The notes under the pieces were generated by a model that ran no database searches, was not told where the DNA came from, and worked only from the letters and a program-made list of their open reading frames with translations. The position numbers and the translations under genes are program-made. Source: Branchiostoma lanceolatum (lineage: Eukaryota > Chordata > Leptocardii > Amphioxiformes > Branchiostomatidae). From it: a stretch of 64,000 nucleotides of DNA. The DNA lies in the NCBI RefSeq assembly GCF_035083965.1, contig NC_089732.1, positions 17,091,424 to 17,155,423 of the forward strand, written 5' to 3'. How positions within the stretch are numbered: position 1 is the stretch's first letter; the number at the start of each line of letters is the position of its first letter. Below are positions 55,101 to 63,225 of the stretch, in pieces.

Positions 55101-56160
55101 CAACCATTGCAAGCCTACTGTGACATGGACACTGATGGCGGTGGGTGGACGGTCATACAGCGGCGGCAGGACGGGTCGGTGCCGTTTGACAAGACTTGGA
55201 CTGAGTACGAGCAGGGGTTCGGCAATCCTAGTGAAGAATGCTGGCTGGGATTGGAGAACATACACAGTCTAACAACACAGAAACAAAACGAACTGTACGT
55301 GTACTTGGAAGACTGGGAAATGAATAGCCGGTTTGCGCGGTACAGCACGTTTTCTGTAGGAGATGCCGACAGCAAATACACGGCAACAGTCACTGGATAC
55401 AACAGTACTAGTACTGCGGGTAACGACTTGGATCCATCGAGAGGGAGTCAGAAAATTAACAACGTGAAGTTTTCCACAAAAGATCAAGATAACGACATCA
55501 ACAGCGCTCATTGTACAGCATTGTACGGACAAGGTGGATGGTGGAATCCTCAAAGCTGTGGCCTGGCCATGTTGAACGGACAGTATCTGACCGGCTGTTC
55601 GGTACCTGCTCCACCGTCCTGTAGTCTGGCAGATGGAATCGTCTGGCACTCTTGGAAGGGTTACAGATATTCTTTGAAAACAGCAACCATGATGATCAGA
55701 CCCGACAATTTTCCTGGTTCGTGTAAAATTCATTACTTTGGGCTTCATTTGCTCCATAGCCTAATTTTAGGCAAAGGTCATTAGGATAGCCTCATAGTAA
55801 AATGACTTGAATTGCTTACTTTTCTGCCTTTAACATTATTTTGAAGGAAGGAAATGTGCAAGAAAGAATGATTTCTGCATAATTTTATGTATTGCGTCCT
55901 TTTCTGCCCTTGATGATGTTTTGCCGCCATAGGCCCATCGTGGCACGGAAATTATGTTGAGGCAAAATAAAACAGTAAATTTTGCACTTCTATTGAGGTT
56001 GAAAAGAGCATGACAATTAGTAAATCACCCTACTTCTGCCTCACAGCATCATCATTCAAGCCGTGTCAGAATGGCGGAATCCTAACCTCCGGACCGGCAG
56101 ATTCAGGACTTTACATCTGCGCATGTGCAGATGGATGGCATGGTGCCTACTGTAACCAGG
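46014..56160 (+). CDS. Tie-like receptor paralog with FReD domain (16 exons, 3' incomplete)
   Basis: Exons: 46014-46104, 49306-49605, 49732-49986, 51499-51633, 51729-51866, 52097-52237, 52358-52498, 52619-52759, 52880-53020, 53129-53269, 53613-53753, 53888-54028, 54142-54285, 54466-54765, 55021-55716, 56047-56160. All junctions are GT/AG and phase 1; total 3160 nt (1053 codons plus one base). Order: signal peptide, Ig1, Ig2, EGF1, EGF2, eight EGFs, Apple, FReD, EGF. Each domain has a close counterpart in the minus-strand gene, so the two are head-to-head paralogs. The expected following exons (EGF, Ig3, FN3s, TM, kinase) are not seen before the window end; whether this copy keeps a kinase is unknown. 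No lesion was found in the part visible. Confidence 0.85.
46105..49305. other. Intron 1 of the plus-strand gene
   Basis: 3.2 kb. 46350-46560 duplicates the segment at 29740-29950. 47160-47420 holds an inverted-orientation copy of the dispersed repeat (ggtactgcagtcgaactttc, ttttgtatctttgg). A short (ATGT)n lies near 48122-48142. No exon recognised. Confidence 0.6.
49306..49605 (+). CDS. First Ig-like domain exon (plus-strand gene)
   Basis: [35 protein letters not shown], then VGAFSCQVSDGSQTEKAITF and KMKSQG. Nearly identical to the minus-gene Ig1. Acceptor catctacag, donor cagg|gtgagt. Confidence 0.9.
49732..49986 (+). CDS. Second Ig domain exon (plus-strand gene)
   Basis: [49 protein letters not shown]. 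255 bp, the same length as its minus-strand counterpart, with very few substitutions. Acceptor cttgcag, donor agag|gtgtgt. Confidence 0.9.
50088..50605. repeat. ~190-bp tandem repeat family in intron 3
   Basis: Units share tgctatttcctacattctga, aatacagaagggt and cgccctcccgacatatg; at least two and a half copies, plus a separated partial copy at about 51130-51275. Intronic. Confidence 0.75.
50605..51095 (+). mobile_element. CR1/L2-like LINE terminal remnant
   Basis: Encodes the typical RT C-terminus: VPEYLHIFDRTSHTYVTRHN, SLQLPKVRLESVRRKFAYRG, AFAWNELPATVRAATPGQTF, KSK stop. It is followed by 3' UTR and a tail with aataaataaat at about 51078. It is inserted within the 190-bp repeat family. 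5' truncated. Confidence 0.75.
51499..51633 (+). CDS. First EGF exon (plus-strand gene)
   Basis: [44 protein letters not shown]. Same length as its counterpart (135 bp). Acceptor tgcggcag, with only a weak pyrimidine tract; donor agtg|gtaaga. Confidence 0.88.
51729..51866 (+). CDS. Second EGF exon (plus-strand gene)
   Basis: [20 protein letters not shown], then [19 protein letters not shown]. Carries the Tie2-like DPYGCSCA motif. Acceptor ttttccag, donor cgg|gtgagt. Confidence 0.92.
52097..53020 (+). CDS. Tandem array of four EGF exons with 261-bp periodicity
   Basis: Exons 52097-52237, 52358-52498, 52619-52759 and 52880-53020, each 141 bp and phase 1-1, start exactly 261 bp apart; the introns are also nearly identical. 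The core reads ASGGSVCDVMTGVCSSGGCE then AGWKGSNCQTG. The first exon begins with the older [17 protein letters not shown] form and the others with GEFGPDCTGTCHC, so the first is a hybrid. Donors of the first three are acag|gtcaga, a weaker splice site; the fourth is acag|gtgatt. Very recent unequal-crossover amplification is inferred. Confidence 0.88.
53129..53269 (+). CDS. EGF exon 7 (plus-strand gene)
   Basis: ACTNGEFGPDCTGTC-type start (CTNGEFGPDCTGTCHCASGD), then VCDVRTGVCSGGGCEAGWKG. 141 bp, phase 1-1; acceptor acttcag, donor actg|gtaagc. Confidence 0.87.
53366..53481 (+). pseudogene. Relict EGF exon
   Basis: The sequence aligns to the EGF exon family (for example gtgtggcttccaagccggag, then gagactggatagaaag), but it has lost the open frame and carries small deletions and stops. 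It lies in the large gap between EGF exons 7 and 8, exactly where another array member would be expected. Confidence 0.6.
53613..53753 (+). CDS. EGF exon 8 (plus-strand gene)
   Basis: ACTPGEFGPDCTGTCHCTDG, DSVCDVMTGVCSSGGCEAGW, EGNNCQTG. 141 bp, phase 1-1; acceptor ttctccag, donor acag|gtgatt. Confidence 0.87.
53888..54028 (+). CDS. EGF exon 9 (plus-strand gene)
   Basis: VCSQGEFGPDCTGTCHCASG, DSVCDIRTGVCSSGGCEAGW, KGNNCQTG. 141 bp, phase 1-1; acceptor atttatag, donor acag|gtgatt. Confidence 0.87.
54142..54285 (+). CDS. EGF exon 10, directly before the Apple domain
   Basis: [48 protein letters not shown]. 144 bp. Its second half matches the pre-Apple EGF exons of the minus gene (23422-23565 and 32571-32708) and its first half the GEFGP family, so it is also a hybrid. 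Acceptor ttttcag, donor acag|gtattg. Confidence 0.88.
54466..54765 (+). CDS. Apple/PAN-like domain exon (plus-strand gene)
   Basis: [73 protein letters not shown]. 300 bp, phase 1-1. An extra cysteine (EEGCFFG, where the paralogs have R) is noted. Acceptor gctttag, donor caag|gtaccg. Confidence 0.86.
55021..55716 (+). CDS. Fibrinogen-related domain exon (plus-strand gene)
   Basis: 696-bp phase 1-1 exon: [80 protein letters not shown] and [15 protein letters not shown]. It differs from the minus-gene FReDs at EECWLG (usually EYWLG), GGWWNPQSCG and KDQDND. The ending SLKTATMMIRP is angiopoietin-like. Acceptor cttttcag, donor cctg|gttcgt (a weak donor). Confidence 0.9.
56047..56160 (+). CDS. 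EGF exon after the FReD (plus-strand gene), last recognised exon
   Basis: ASSFKPCQNGGILTSGPADS, GLYICACADGWHGAYCNQ. 114 bp, phase 1-1, the counterpart of 20053-20166. Acceptor gcctcacag, donor cagg|gtatgt. The next exon of the gene would have to lie beyond the LINE insertion. Confidence 0.87.
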
Positions 56161-56534
56161 GTATGTCATCTTGTTATGTTTAGCCATACCTAGTATGGCT
56201 CAACTTATTGTTTTTCTTCACGTTCTTCTTTTTCTTCTTCTTCTCCTTCTTCTTCTGCCAAATCTTCAAATTGATTCAACTCTGCCATTTTTTAATCAAC
56301 CGACCTGAAATTTAACATGGAGGTAAAGAAGGCAAATACCCTCATGCGATTTTTTCATTTTTTGTTTTGAAACAGGCCTGAAAATCATTTTCATGGAGTT
56401 TTTTTGGGGCATTTTTAGGCGAAAATTACATTTTGGTCTCCTGTGGCCTGGTTTTACTAGCAAATGACCTGATATTCGGTACAAGGGCGCCTTGAACATG
56501 CCCCTACAGGATTTTAATCACAATTCTGGTGTTC

Positions 56535-56547
56535 ATCACTTTAAAAT
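56535..56547. repeat. 13-bp target-site duplication, left
   Basis: atcactttaaaat, repeated exactly at 59894-59906 and bracketing the LINE. Confidence 0.85.
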
Positions 56548-59500
56548 CTTCAAACGTGTTTGGTACGGAAGGTGGGCGACGCCATCGCTGAGGACTCGAC
56601 CATCTGGCAACGGCGATAAAGCCAACGTTAGGGGCAACCATCGGCCCAAACTGGCGCGAACTCAACTATGGCTTCACCTTCTCGCCGCGGAGTGGCTTCA
56701 GCGGTGCGTGCGGATACAATCCGACACGGTACAGGCTGCGAAGATATGCTTACAGACTCCCCTCCCCACAGAAGCAAGCTACCACTCGGTAATCAACTCA
56801 AGATTGGCACCTGGAATTGCGGTGGTCTGACCCACACAATGCGGGATCTATGCCAAGAATGTGGTTACGACATACTGGCCCTCACCGAAACACATGACAA
56901 AGGTTTGTTGACAAACAATCGTAACTTCATCACAGCCGACCCGGCTCCACCTGATGACCCTTACTCTGGAGTCGCCATTCTACTATCAGACAAAACAGCA
57001 AAGTGCGTTATGCACAAAGGTACGTGTGGTTCTAGGATTGCATTCGTAAAAATCAGGGCCTCGCCTTGTGACTTATTCGTCATAGGAGTGTACATGCCGC
57101 AGAAAATGCGGGGGAAGAAACCATTTGCAGAAGACACACTCGGTCAGCTCGAAAATCTAATTAGAAGAGTGAACTCAAATGACTGCATAATCGTTCTGGG
57201 CGACCTAAACTGCAAACTGGGTAGAAACATCGATAACCTCACAGGCCGATGGTGTGTTCACAAGAATCCGAACCAAGAGGGCATGCAATTCCTTGACATG
57301 ATGCGCAGAACAAGCCTCACAGCGGTCTCTACCTTCTTTCAACCTCGTAGACGCAAGTCAAATGCCACATACCTTGCAAAAGACCCGGAGTACAAGCCAT
57401 CACAAATCGACTACGTTCTCATATCGTCTCGCCGGGCAACCTTCATCCAAGACAGCAAAGTGAAATGGGGCATGGCATGCAAACGCTGGGGACGGCATTA
57501 CGATCATGGTATGATCAGCTGCTTGCTGAAAACACGAATTAAAATGCAACACAAAACAACAAAACTGCCAGATTACAGCCTCCTCCAACATGATGTCGAG
57601 TTAAAGCAGAACTTTGACAGCAAAGTAAGTGCCAATATATCTTGCCAAAAGTACAACCCAGATGACCCCGCCGAGTCGCTGGAAAACCTCCAGAAGTCTG
57701 TGTCTGAGGCAGCATCTGCTGTCTTACCAAAACGTACCTCACTAACATTACGTAAACGGCTCGTCAGTACCAGGACCAAAGACCTGTACTCACACAGACA
57801 GGCAAACTTCCCAAACATGAACAGTCAAGAACGTAAAGACGCATCTAAAGCGATTTCACAATCGACCCGGGAAGACTACCGTAACTACATTGACAGCATA
57901 ATCAGAGACATGGAAGTTGCGGAGCAGACAGGAAACTCACGAGAAATCACTCGCCCAACCAAGCTACTCAGTGGCAAAACAAACAGCACAGTGACCATGC
58001 CATCCAAGGACTTAGCAGGTGAGCCAATTGTGTCCCCAGAGCAACTTTTGTCTGCATGGAACACTTTCCTCGCCCAAAAGTTCGCCACCCCACCTGCAGA
58101 CTCTCACCGCCAGCGTGAGACTTCGGTAAGCCAGGAAGACCGTCTCAGCGACAGTGAACTTGAAGAGTGCTTGAAAGCCCTCAAAAGCGGCAAAGCACCA
58201 GGGTATGACGAAATACCAATAGAAGCTTATCAGCACTCATCCGCAGCCAAGCGTGAACTCTTCCGAGTAGTACACCTGATCTGGGATTCTGAAATTGTAC
58301 CCCCTGAACTCGTGAAAGGCATATTCATCATGCTCTACAAGAAAAATGACCGCAACAACTTCAGTAACTACCGGGCGATCTGTCTCCTCAGCCATGCCTA
58401 CAAACTCCTCTCTGCTGTAATCGCCAGCCGCCTACATGTTCAACTTGAGCCACTGATCCCAGACAGCCAGGCAGGGTTCCGACCTGCAAGGGGTACCCGC
58501 GACAAGGTCTGCATCCTGAAGTGGACGATAAATATGTTGCTCCGGGCGGCGAAACCAGCAGTTGTCACCTTCATTGATTATGCTGCTGCGTTTGACACTG
58601 AAAGCCAACTCTTCCTCGACGAAGCGCTCAGTTCAGCTGGTGCATCTCTCAAGGTGCGCAGAATCATCCAAGCCATATTCGGCGTGGCCACTGGATGCGT
58701 CCGTGTAACAAGCCCTAGCGGAAACCAAGAGCTCTCCGAGCCGTTTGAAATCTCACGAGGTGTCCTGCAAGGAGATATATTCTCTCCAGTCGCCTTTATC
58801 ATTGGACTCATGCGTATTTTCGAACTACATGACAGTCCCACCTCCGGTGTAACGGTCGGCCCCCCACCTTACCAAGTAACCATCAGCCGTCTGGAGTACG
58901 CTGACGACGCAGGTCTGATGGACGAAAGTGTTCAAGAGGCCTCCGAACGCATTTCTGCAATAGCCAGTGGCTCCAGGGACGATGCTGCCATGGAAATATC
59001 AGTCCCAAAAACAAAAGCCATGCACATACACCGTAAAGACCGTGTATCAACGACGACAGAGGCCGAGGTAGCTGCCTTGAACCTAAAACACAAATGCCCA
59101 GATTGCACAAGAGATTTTCCAACAAAAAGAGGCCTAGCCATTCACCGGAGTCGCTGGTGCCTATATCACCCCTCCACCGCCAACACCCGGTCACGTGCCG
59201 GTAGCCTCGCGGACAAGGAAGTACAGCGCCAGAAGAGAGTTGCCAAGGAAAAGGAACGTGGCCACGTCACCCTACAAGGCCAACAACTAGAAAACGTCCA
59301 CACATTTGACTATCTTGGAAGCCGCATGCAATGTGATGGTGACCAGAAAGTAGATGTAAAATACAGAATGGACATTGCACAATCCCGCTTCAGCTCCCTA
59401 CAACATATATGGAGGGACCACAGACTTCCGCATGCAATGAAGATACGTTTGTACAAATCTTCTGTCTGTTCAACCCTCACGCACAGCTGTGAAGCATGGG

Positions 59501-59893
59501 ACATGACGCAGGACGTCACAAGAATGGTCAACGGTTTCAACAGCAGATGTCTACACGTGATCACTAAGAAACACTTTCGGGACACAGCAACAAACCCAGA
59601 CTACAACCTGATGTCAGCCATCCGCCGTAGGAGACTCCGGTACCTGGGCCACATTCTCCGCATGGACCCCTCCAGACTGGTCAGGCGCACCCTGAAAGCC
59701 TACGTGTGCGGCGGAGACAACCCGCCGGAAGGCTCCCTGCTGATGGATTGTGAACACTTACCTTTTGAACACTTAGCTAGGCAAGCAAGAAACAGGCGCA
59801 TGTGGAATGCCAGAATCACTAAGATAAAGTAATTTTCTAAAGCATGTAGCATAAGACCTTGGGTCTAAAAATGTAAAACATACATACGTACAT
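56548..59893 (+). mobile_element. Full-length non-LTR retrotransposon (LINE), intact frame
   Basis: A 3.35-kb insertion between 13-bp target-site duplications, with a short 5' leader, a single 1054-codon frame, and a 3' tail ending in an ACATAC-rich repeat rather than poly-A. Intact frame plus perfect duplication suggest a young and possibly still competent element. It lies downstream of the last recognised plus-gene exon, in the same orientation. Confidence 0.92.
56668..59832 (+). CDS. LINE endonuclease-reverse transcriptase polyprotein with C-terminal zinc finger
   Basis: 1054 residues. Endonuclease (about 45-300): LKIGTWNCGG, ILALTETHDKG, IGVYMPQKMRG, VLGDLNCKLGRN, SQIDYVLISS, HYDHGMISC. 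Reverse transcriptase (about 490-780): LKSGKAPGYDEIPIEAY, LYKKNDRNNFSNYRAICLLS, GFRPARGTRDKVCILKW, FIDYAAAFDTE, ISRGVLQGDIFSPVAFIIGL, LEYADDAGLMDE (catalytic Y-A-D-D). A C2H2-like finger follows the RT (CPDCTRDFPTKRGLAIHRSR). Then LGSRMQCDGDQ and RRRLRYLGHILRMDPSRLV. Nothing catalytic is visibly missing. Clade not assigned. Confidence 0.92.
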   Translation: MASPSRRGVASAVRADTIRHGTGCEDMLTDSPPHRSKLPLGNQLKIGTWNCGGLTHTMRDLCQECGYDILALTETHDKGLLTNNRNFITADPAPPDDPYSGVAILLSDKTAKCVMHKGTCGSRIAFVKIRASPCDLFVIGVYMPQKMRGKKPFAEDTLGQLENLIRRVNSNDCIIVLGDLNCKLGRNIDNLTGRWCVHKNPNQEGMQFLDMMRRTSLTAVSTFFQPRRRKSNATYLAKDPEYKPSQIDYVLISSRRATFIQDSKVKWGMACKRWGRHYDHGMISCLLKTRIKMQHKTTKLPDYSLLQHDVELKQNFDSKVSANISCQKYNPDDPAESLENLQKSVSEAASAVLPKRTSLTLRKRLVSTRTKDLYSHRQANFPNMNSQERKDASKAISQSTREDYRNYIDSIIRDMEVAEQTGNSREITRPTKLLSGKTNSTVTMPSKDLAGEPIVSPEQLLSAWNTFLAQKFATPPADSHRQRETSVSQEDRLSDSELEECLKALKSGKAPGYDEIPIEAYQHSSAAKRELFRVVHLIWDSEIVPPELVKGIFIMLYKKNDRNNFSNYRAICLLSHAYKLLSAVIASRLHVQLEPLIPDSQAGFRPARGTRDKVCILKWTINMLLRAAKPAVVTFIDYAAAFDTESQLFLDEALSSAGASLKVRRIIQAIFGVATGCVRVTSPSGNQELSEPFEISRGVLQGDIFSPVAFIIGLMRIFELHDSPTSGVTVGPPPYQVTISRLEYADDAGLMDESVQEASERISAIASGSRDDAAMEISVPKTKAMHIHRKDRVSTTTEAEVAALNLKHKCPDCTRDFPTKRGLAIHRSRWCLYHPSTANTRSRAGSLADKEVQRQKRVAKEKERGHVTLQGQQLENVHTFDYLGSRMQCDGDQKVDVKYRMDIAQSRFSSLQHIWRDHRLPHAMKIRLYKSSVCSTLTHSCEAWDMTQDVTRMVNGFNSRCLHVITKKHFRDTATNPDYNLMSAIRRRRLRYLGHILRMDPSRLVRRTLKAYVCGGDNPPEGSLLMDCEHLPFEHLARQARNRRMWNARITKIK

Positions 59894-59906
59894 ATCACTT
59901 TAAAAT
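59894..59906. repeat. 13-bp target-site duplication, right
   Basis: Exact copy of 56535-56547. Confidence 0.85.
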
Positions 59907-60317
59907 GCTTCATTTTGGCGACTTTTGGACCCATTTCAGACCAAAAACAGGCCAAAAGTGGTATCCCCGCTCCATGTTCTATTTGCTGCTGGCCAAAGAA
60001 TCCATGTTCTATCTAAGGATCCCCGCGTTCCATTTGCTACAGATCATACATGGCCAATGCCTGTCAGCCGCCAAGCCACATCGAGAGTTCTATGCATTTC
60101 TCTTTTCCTTCCGCGAGAGAAAGTAGTCCGTTCCATGCGCGCGGGCGTCGACACCCTTCGCAGGAAAGCTTGTCAACATGTCGGATTAGATTTCATGGTG
60201 GCCCGGGTGTCCATAGCAACGGGTATCAACCCGTTGCTATATGACCGGCGGATTGATATGCTCGCGAAGAAAAACTGTTCGATTCGCGTTCTATTCAGTG
60301 TGTGGCTTGGCGGCTGT

Positions 60318-60551
60318 GTGAGTCATACGGACGCACAAGGCACAATATATATAGACATGAGCTGTGAGTCAACGGTCGCACAGATCATACATGGCCAATG
60401 CCTGTGAGTCATACGGACGCACAAGGCACAATATATATAGACATGAGCTGTGAGTCAACGGTCGCACAGATCATACATGGCCAATGCCTGTGAGTCATAC
60501 GGACGCACAAGGCACAATATATATAGACATGAGCTGTGAGTCAACGGTCAC
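60318..60551. repeat. 86-bp tandem repeat, 2.7 copies
   Basis: Starts at 60318, 60404 and 60490, each with gtgagtcatacggacgcaca, a TATA-like caatatatatagaca, and cagatcatacatggccaatg. The last phrase also occurs alone at about 60044. No gene. Confidence 0.92.
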
Positions 60552-60884
60552 GGCACGAAATCGAATATTTCAGCAAACTTTCCGAATGACGGAAACAAGA
60601 ATTAAAGGTCGGGAAATATTTCAGCAGAGTTTACGGGGCCGTAAGTGCCGCTGAAAGTAAGATTTGAGCTTTCCGCAACCTTTTCGCGTTCGTTAAGATA
60701 AATTAAATGCGTATCTTTCCATGGACTTAAAGCATCCTTATAAACATCGTATAGATGAAACATTATATTACATCAGTAACCGATATATTTTCGAAGCAGT
60801 TATATTCTCTCCTGGGGACTAATAGTGTCTCGATTTTTATTTATTTTATTCAAATTGCAACGGCAATACAAAGACCACCCAGGC

Positions 60885-60960
60885 AGCGTGGCTGATTTTG
60901 GAGAATAGCTGATATACCCGAAATCTTGGAGAATAGCTGATATACCCGAAACGGTCTTCG
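60885..60960. repeat. Short direct repeat
   Basis: ttggagaatagctgatatac followed by ccgaaa occurs twice in tandem (about 60897 and 60925). Confidence 0.85.
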
Positions 60961-61179
60961 ATCTTTAAGATACACCCATTTGCAGTTAACACCGATCCCA
61001 CTTAAGACATTTCTGTTCCAGTCTTTTTTTTAAAACAACGCACCATGTGCACGCACATTGTACGTCTACTTTGTAGTAAAATTAGACATATAGTCCATAC
61101 CTATCTTCGTCGGAGTTGATCTTCTTTTATCTGTGTTTATGCTACAGCTTACAAAAAACAACAGTAATATTCTTAGGTA

Positions 61180-61500
61180 TCTCCCCCCTTTTATGTTTAG
61201 GTAGAGATAAGCTGTCGGAAAGCGGGTGTTTTCCCACGCAGTTATTTTCACCTTTCCGATATCCTTCCGTTACATATAGGTTCGGTTTACATAGAAGGGG
61301 GGAGACCTCCCCCCTTTTATGTTTAGGTAGAGAAAAGCTGTCGGAAAGCGGTCGTTTTCCCCCGCAGTTATTTTTACCTTTCCGATATCCTTCCGTTACA
61401 TATAGGCTCAGTTTACATAACCCACTCTTCTGTTTACGTAGAGAAAAGCTATCGGAAAGCGAGCCGTTATTTCTACCTTTCCGGTGCTCTCAGTTTTAGA
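61180..61500. repeat. ~124-bp tandem repeat, three copies
   Basis: Units contain ttatgtttaggtagagaaaa, gctgtcggaaagcgg and acctttccgatatccttccg; the third copy is partly deleted. Confidence 0.88.
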
Positions 61501-62600
61501 TAACAACGTGGAACATTGAGCTAACAACTCCCCCGGATTGCTAATCTATAGGTCGGCGGGCATACTGTCTATGGCCACCGCACAAATTCGCCCAGTCCGC
61601 GGATCGAGACAGCGCCACCGGCACATTTGTGTATTTTTGTTCCTTGTTTTGTATCAAAGATCATCAAATAACGCGTGTTCTCACGCAGTTTTCCTTTTTA
61701 TAATCTACATGTAACTTCTAGACTAACAGTATTTTGTATTGTCGCTCACGAGTGTTGTTGTGTTCGGGGTAAAAGCGTAATGCAAGGACGTCTGCTTTTC
61801 AACTGCAGATTTATACAGTGTGAAGCCGTAAGCAAGCTGGGGCGGTACGTTGAGATGGTAATGAAACATCTTCATATTTACTAGCGGAATGCCACGTGAC
61901 AGGGCATTACCCAATGACAGACAAGGGTGGCTTTTTCAAACTAACCGTATATCCCAGAGACAGAGATTTTTTTACAGCGAAGACAGCTCATGAAGGATGT
62001 TTGAACTCAGTCGTTTCAACCCACCAGTTATGGCCACGACGTTGTTCTTACCACCCGGAACCAGGACGGAAAAATGTAAAGCTGGGACAAGGACATCAGT
62101 CTGTACAACTTGGTGAAACCAAGGCGGTTTCATAGGATTATACTTCCTAGGTGAAACCAAGGAGATTTTGGTGAAACGGATACGGAGTAGGATGGAGAAG
62201 CTGAACGGGGCATGCGGGCACGCGATTCGGGACGGGGAAATCATTACTTTGTTGTATCTCCTAATCCACCCGGTACCAGTGGAGACAACGGTTAAACAAC
62301 GGCGTGAGTGAAATCGGAACCTTTCTACCTGTCTTGATCGGAACTATTCCTGGCGACTCGCCCAACACTGGGACCGGAATCGTGGACTTGGAAATGGCGC
62401 AAAATGGTGAAGGGAGAATTTACCGACAATGTGAGATTCGGATCCCTCGTTGACCGCGTCAAGTACAAGTTAGAATATAACGACTGATGACGATACCGCA
62501 AGTACCTAGTAAGTGTTATTCAACCCAAAATGATTGTATTATTACTATTCACTCTATTTAGCCAATTTCTACTATTTTCCTAGCGATCCGCGGAGCCTGG
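61501..62600. other. Unassigned sequence
   Basis: No exon, repeat or RNA gene recognised; open frames are short and without domain features. gtgaaaccaagg recurs near 62112 and 62152. Confidence 0.5.
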
Positions 62601-62603
62601 TAG

Positions 62604-62712
62604 AGGCTAATAAGATACTAGCCTGAATGCCAGACTCCCAAACTCTGAAATATCTATCGTCACGAAAGATATTTTAGAGTTTGGGGATCTGGCATCCAGG
62701 CTAATAAGATAC
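62604..62712. mobile_element. Hairpin MITE with flanking direct repeats
   Basis: ~38-bp inverted arms (left about 62617-62655, right about 62666-62704; gccagactcccaaactct pairs with agagtttggggatctggc), separated by a ~10-bp loop. Flanked by aggctaataagatac at both 62604-62618 and 62698-62712. Confidence 0.7.
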
Positions 62713-63154
62713 GGGAGGGAAGAAAAGTTAGTGTTAGGGGTTACGTTTTGGTGTCGATGTAATAGTTAGCTAGGGTTGGAACTTGGAAGTACATTGTAAT
62801 AGTCAGTAGTTGGGGTAAGGAATAGCCTGAATAGTTTATCAATGTATGGTATAAGGTGACTTTTTTTTAAATGAAACTGGTAGTCCATATGTAAGAAATC
62901 ATTTATTCCATTTTGTATGTGTATATTTGTAAAGATGGGGAGGGGCCCGCTATAATGGCGTAACACGTTTTTGTGCAGTATTATCATCTTTGAAATAAAT
63001 TGTTCTAAACTTTTATCGGCCCTGTTGCCTTTCATATTCATATTTACCTGTCTATGTAAGGTTTCGGAATGTTTAAGCCATCCGTACCAAGTTAAGTCGT
63101 CGTAAAGGATTAGATTAGATACTGTGTAATGAAAAGGAAACTTATTGTAAAGAC

Positions 63155-63225
63155 TACGTTTTAGCACGTTAAGCTCGTGTTTTTAGCACGTTAAGCTCGT
63201 GTTTTTAGCACGTTAAGCTCATAAA
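63155..63225. repeat. Triplicated 21-bp motif
   Basis: ttttagcacgttaagctcgt occurs three times in direct succession, then grades into the long repeat below. Confidence 0.85.

Noticed and set aside
56492..56830. 112-codon plus-strand frame at the LINE 5' end as a possible ORF1
   Set aside because: It overlaps the large ORF and begins upstream of the element's target duplication; no RNA-binding or zinc-knuckle motif seen.
60318..60551. CRISPR-like array
   Set aside because: Contiguous tandem repeats without spacers in a eukaryotic genome.
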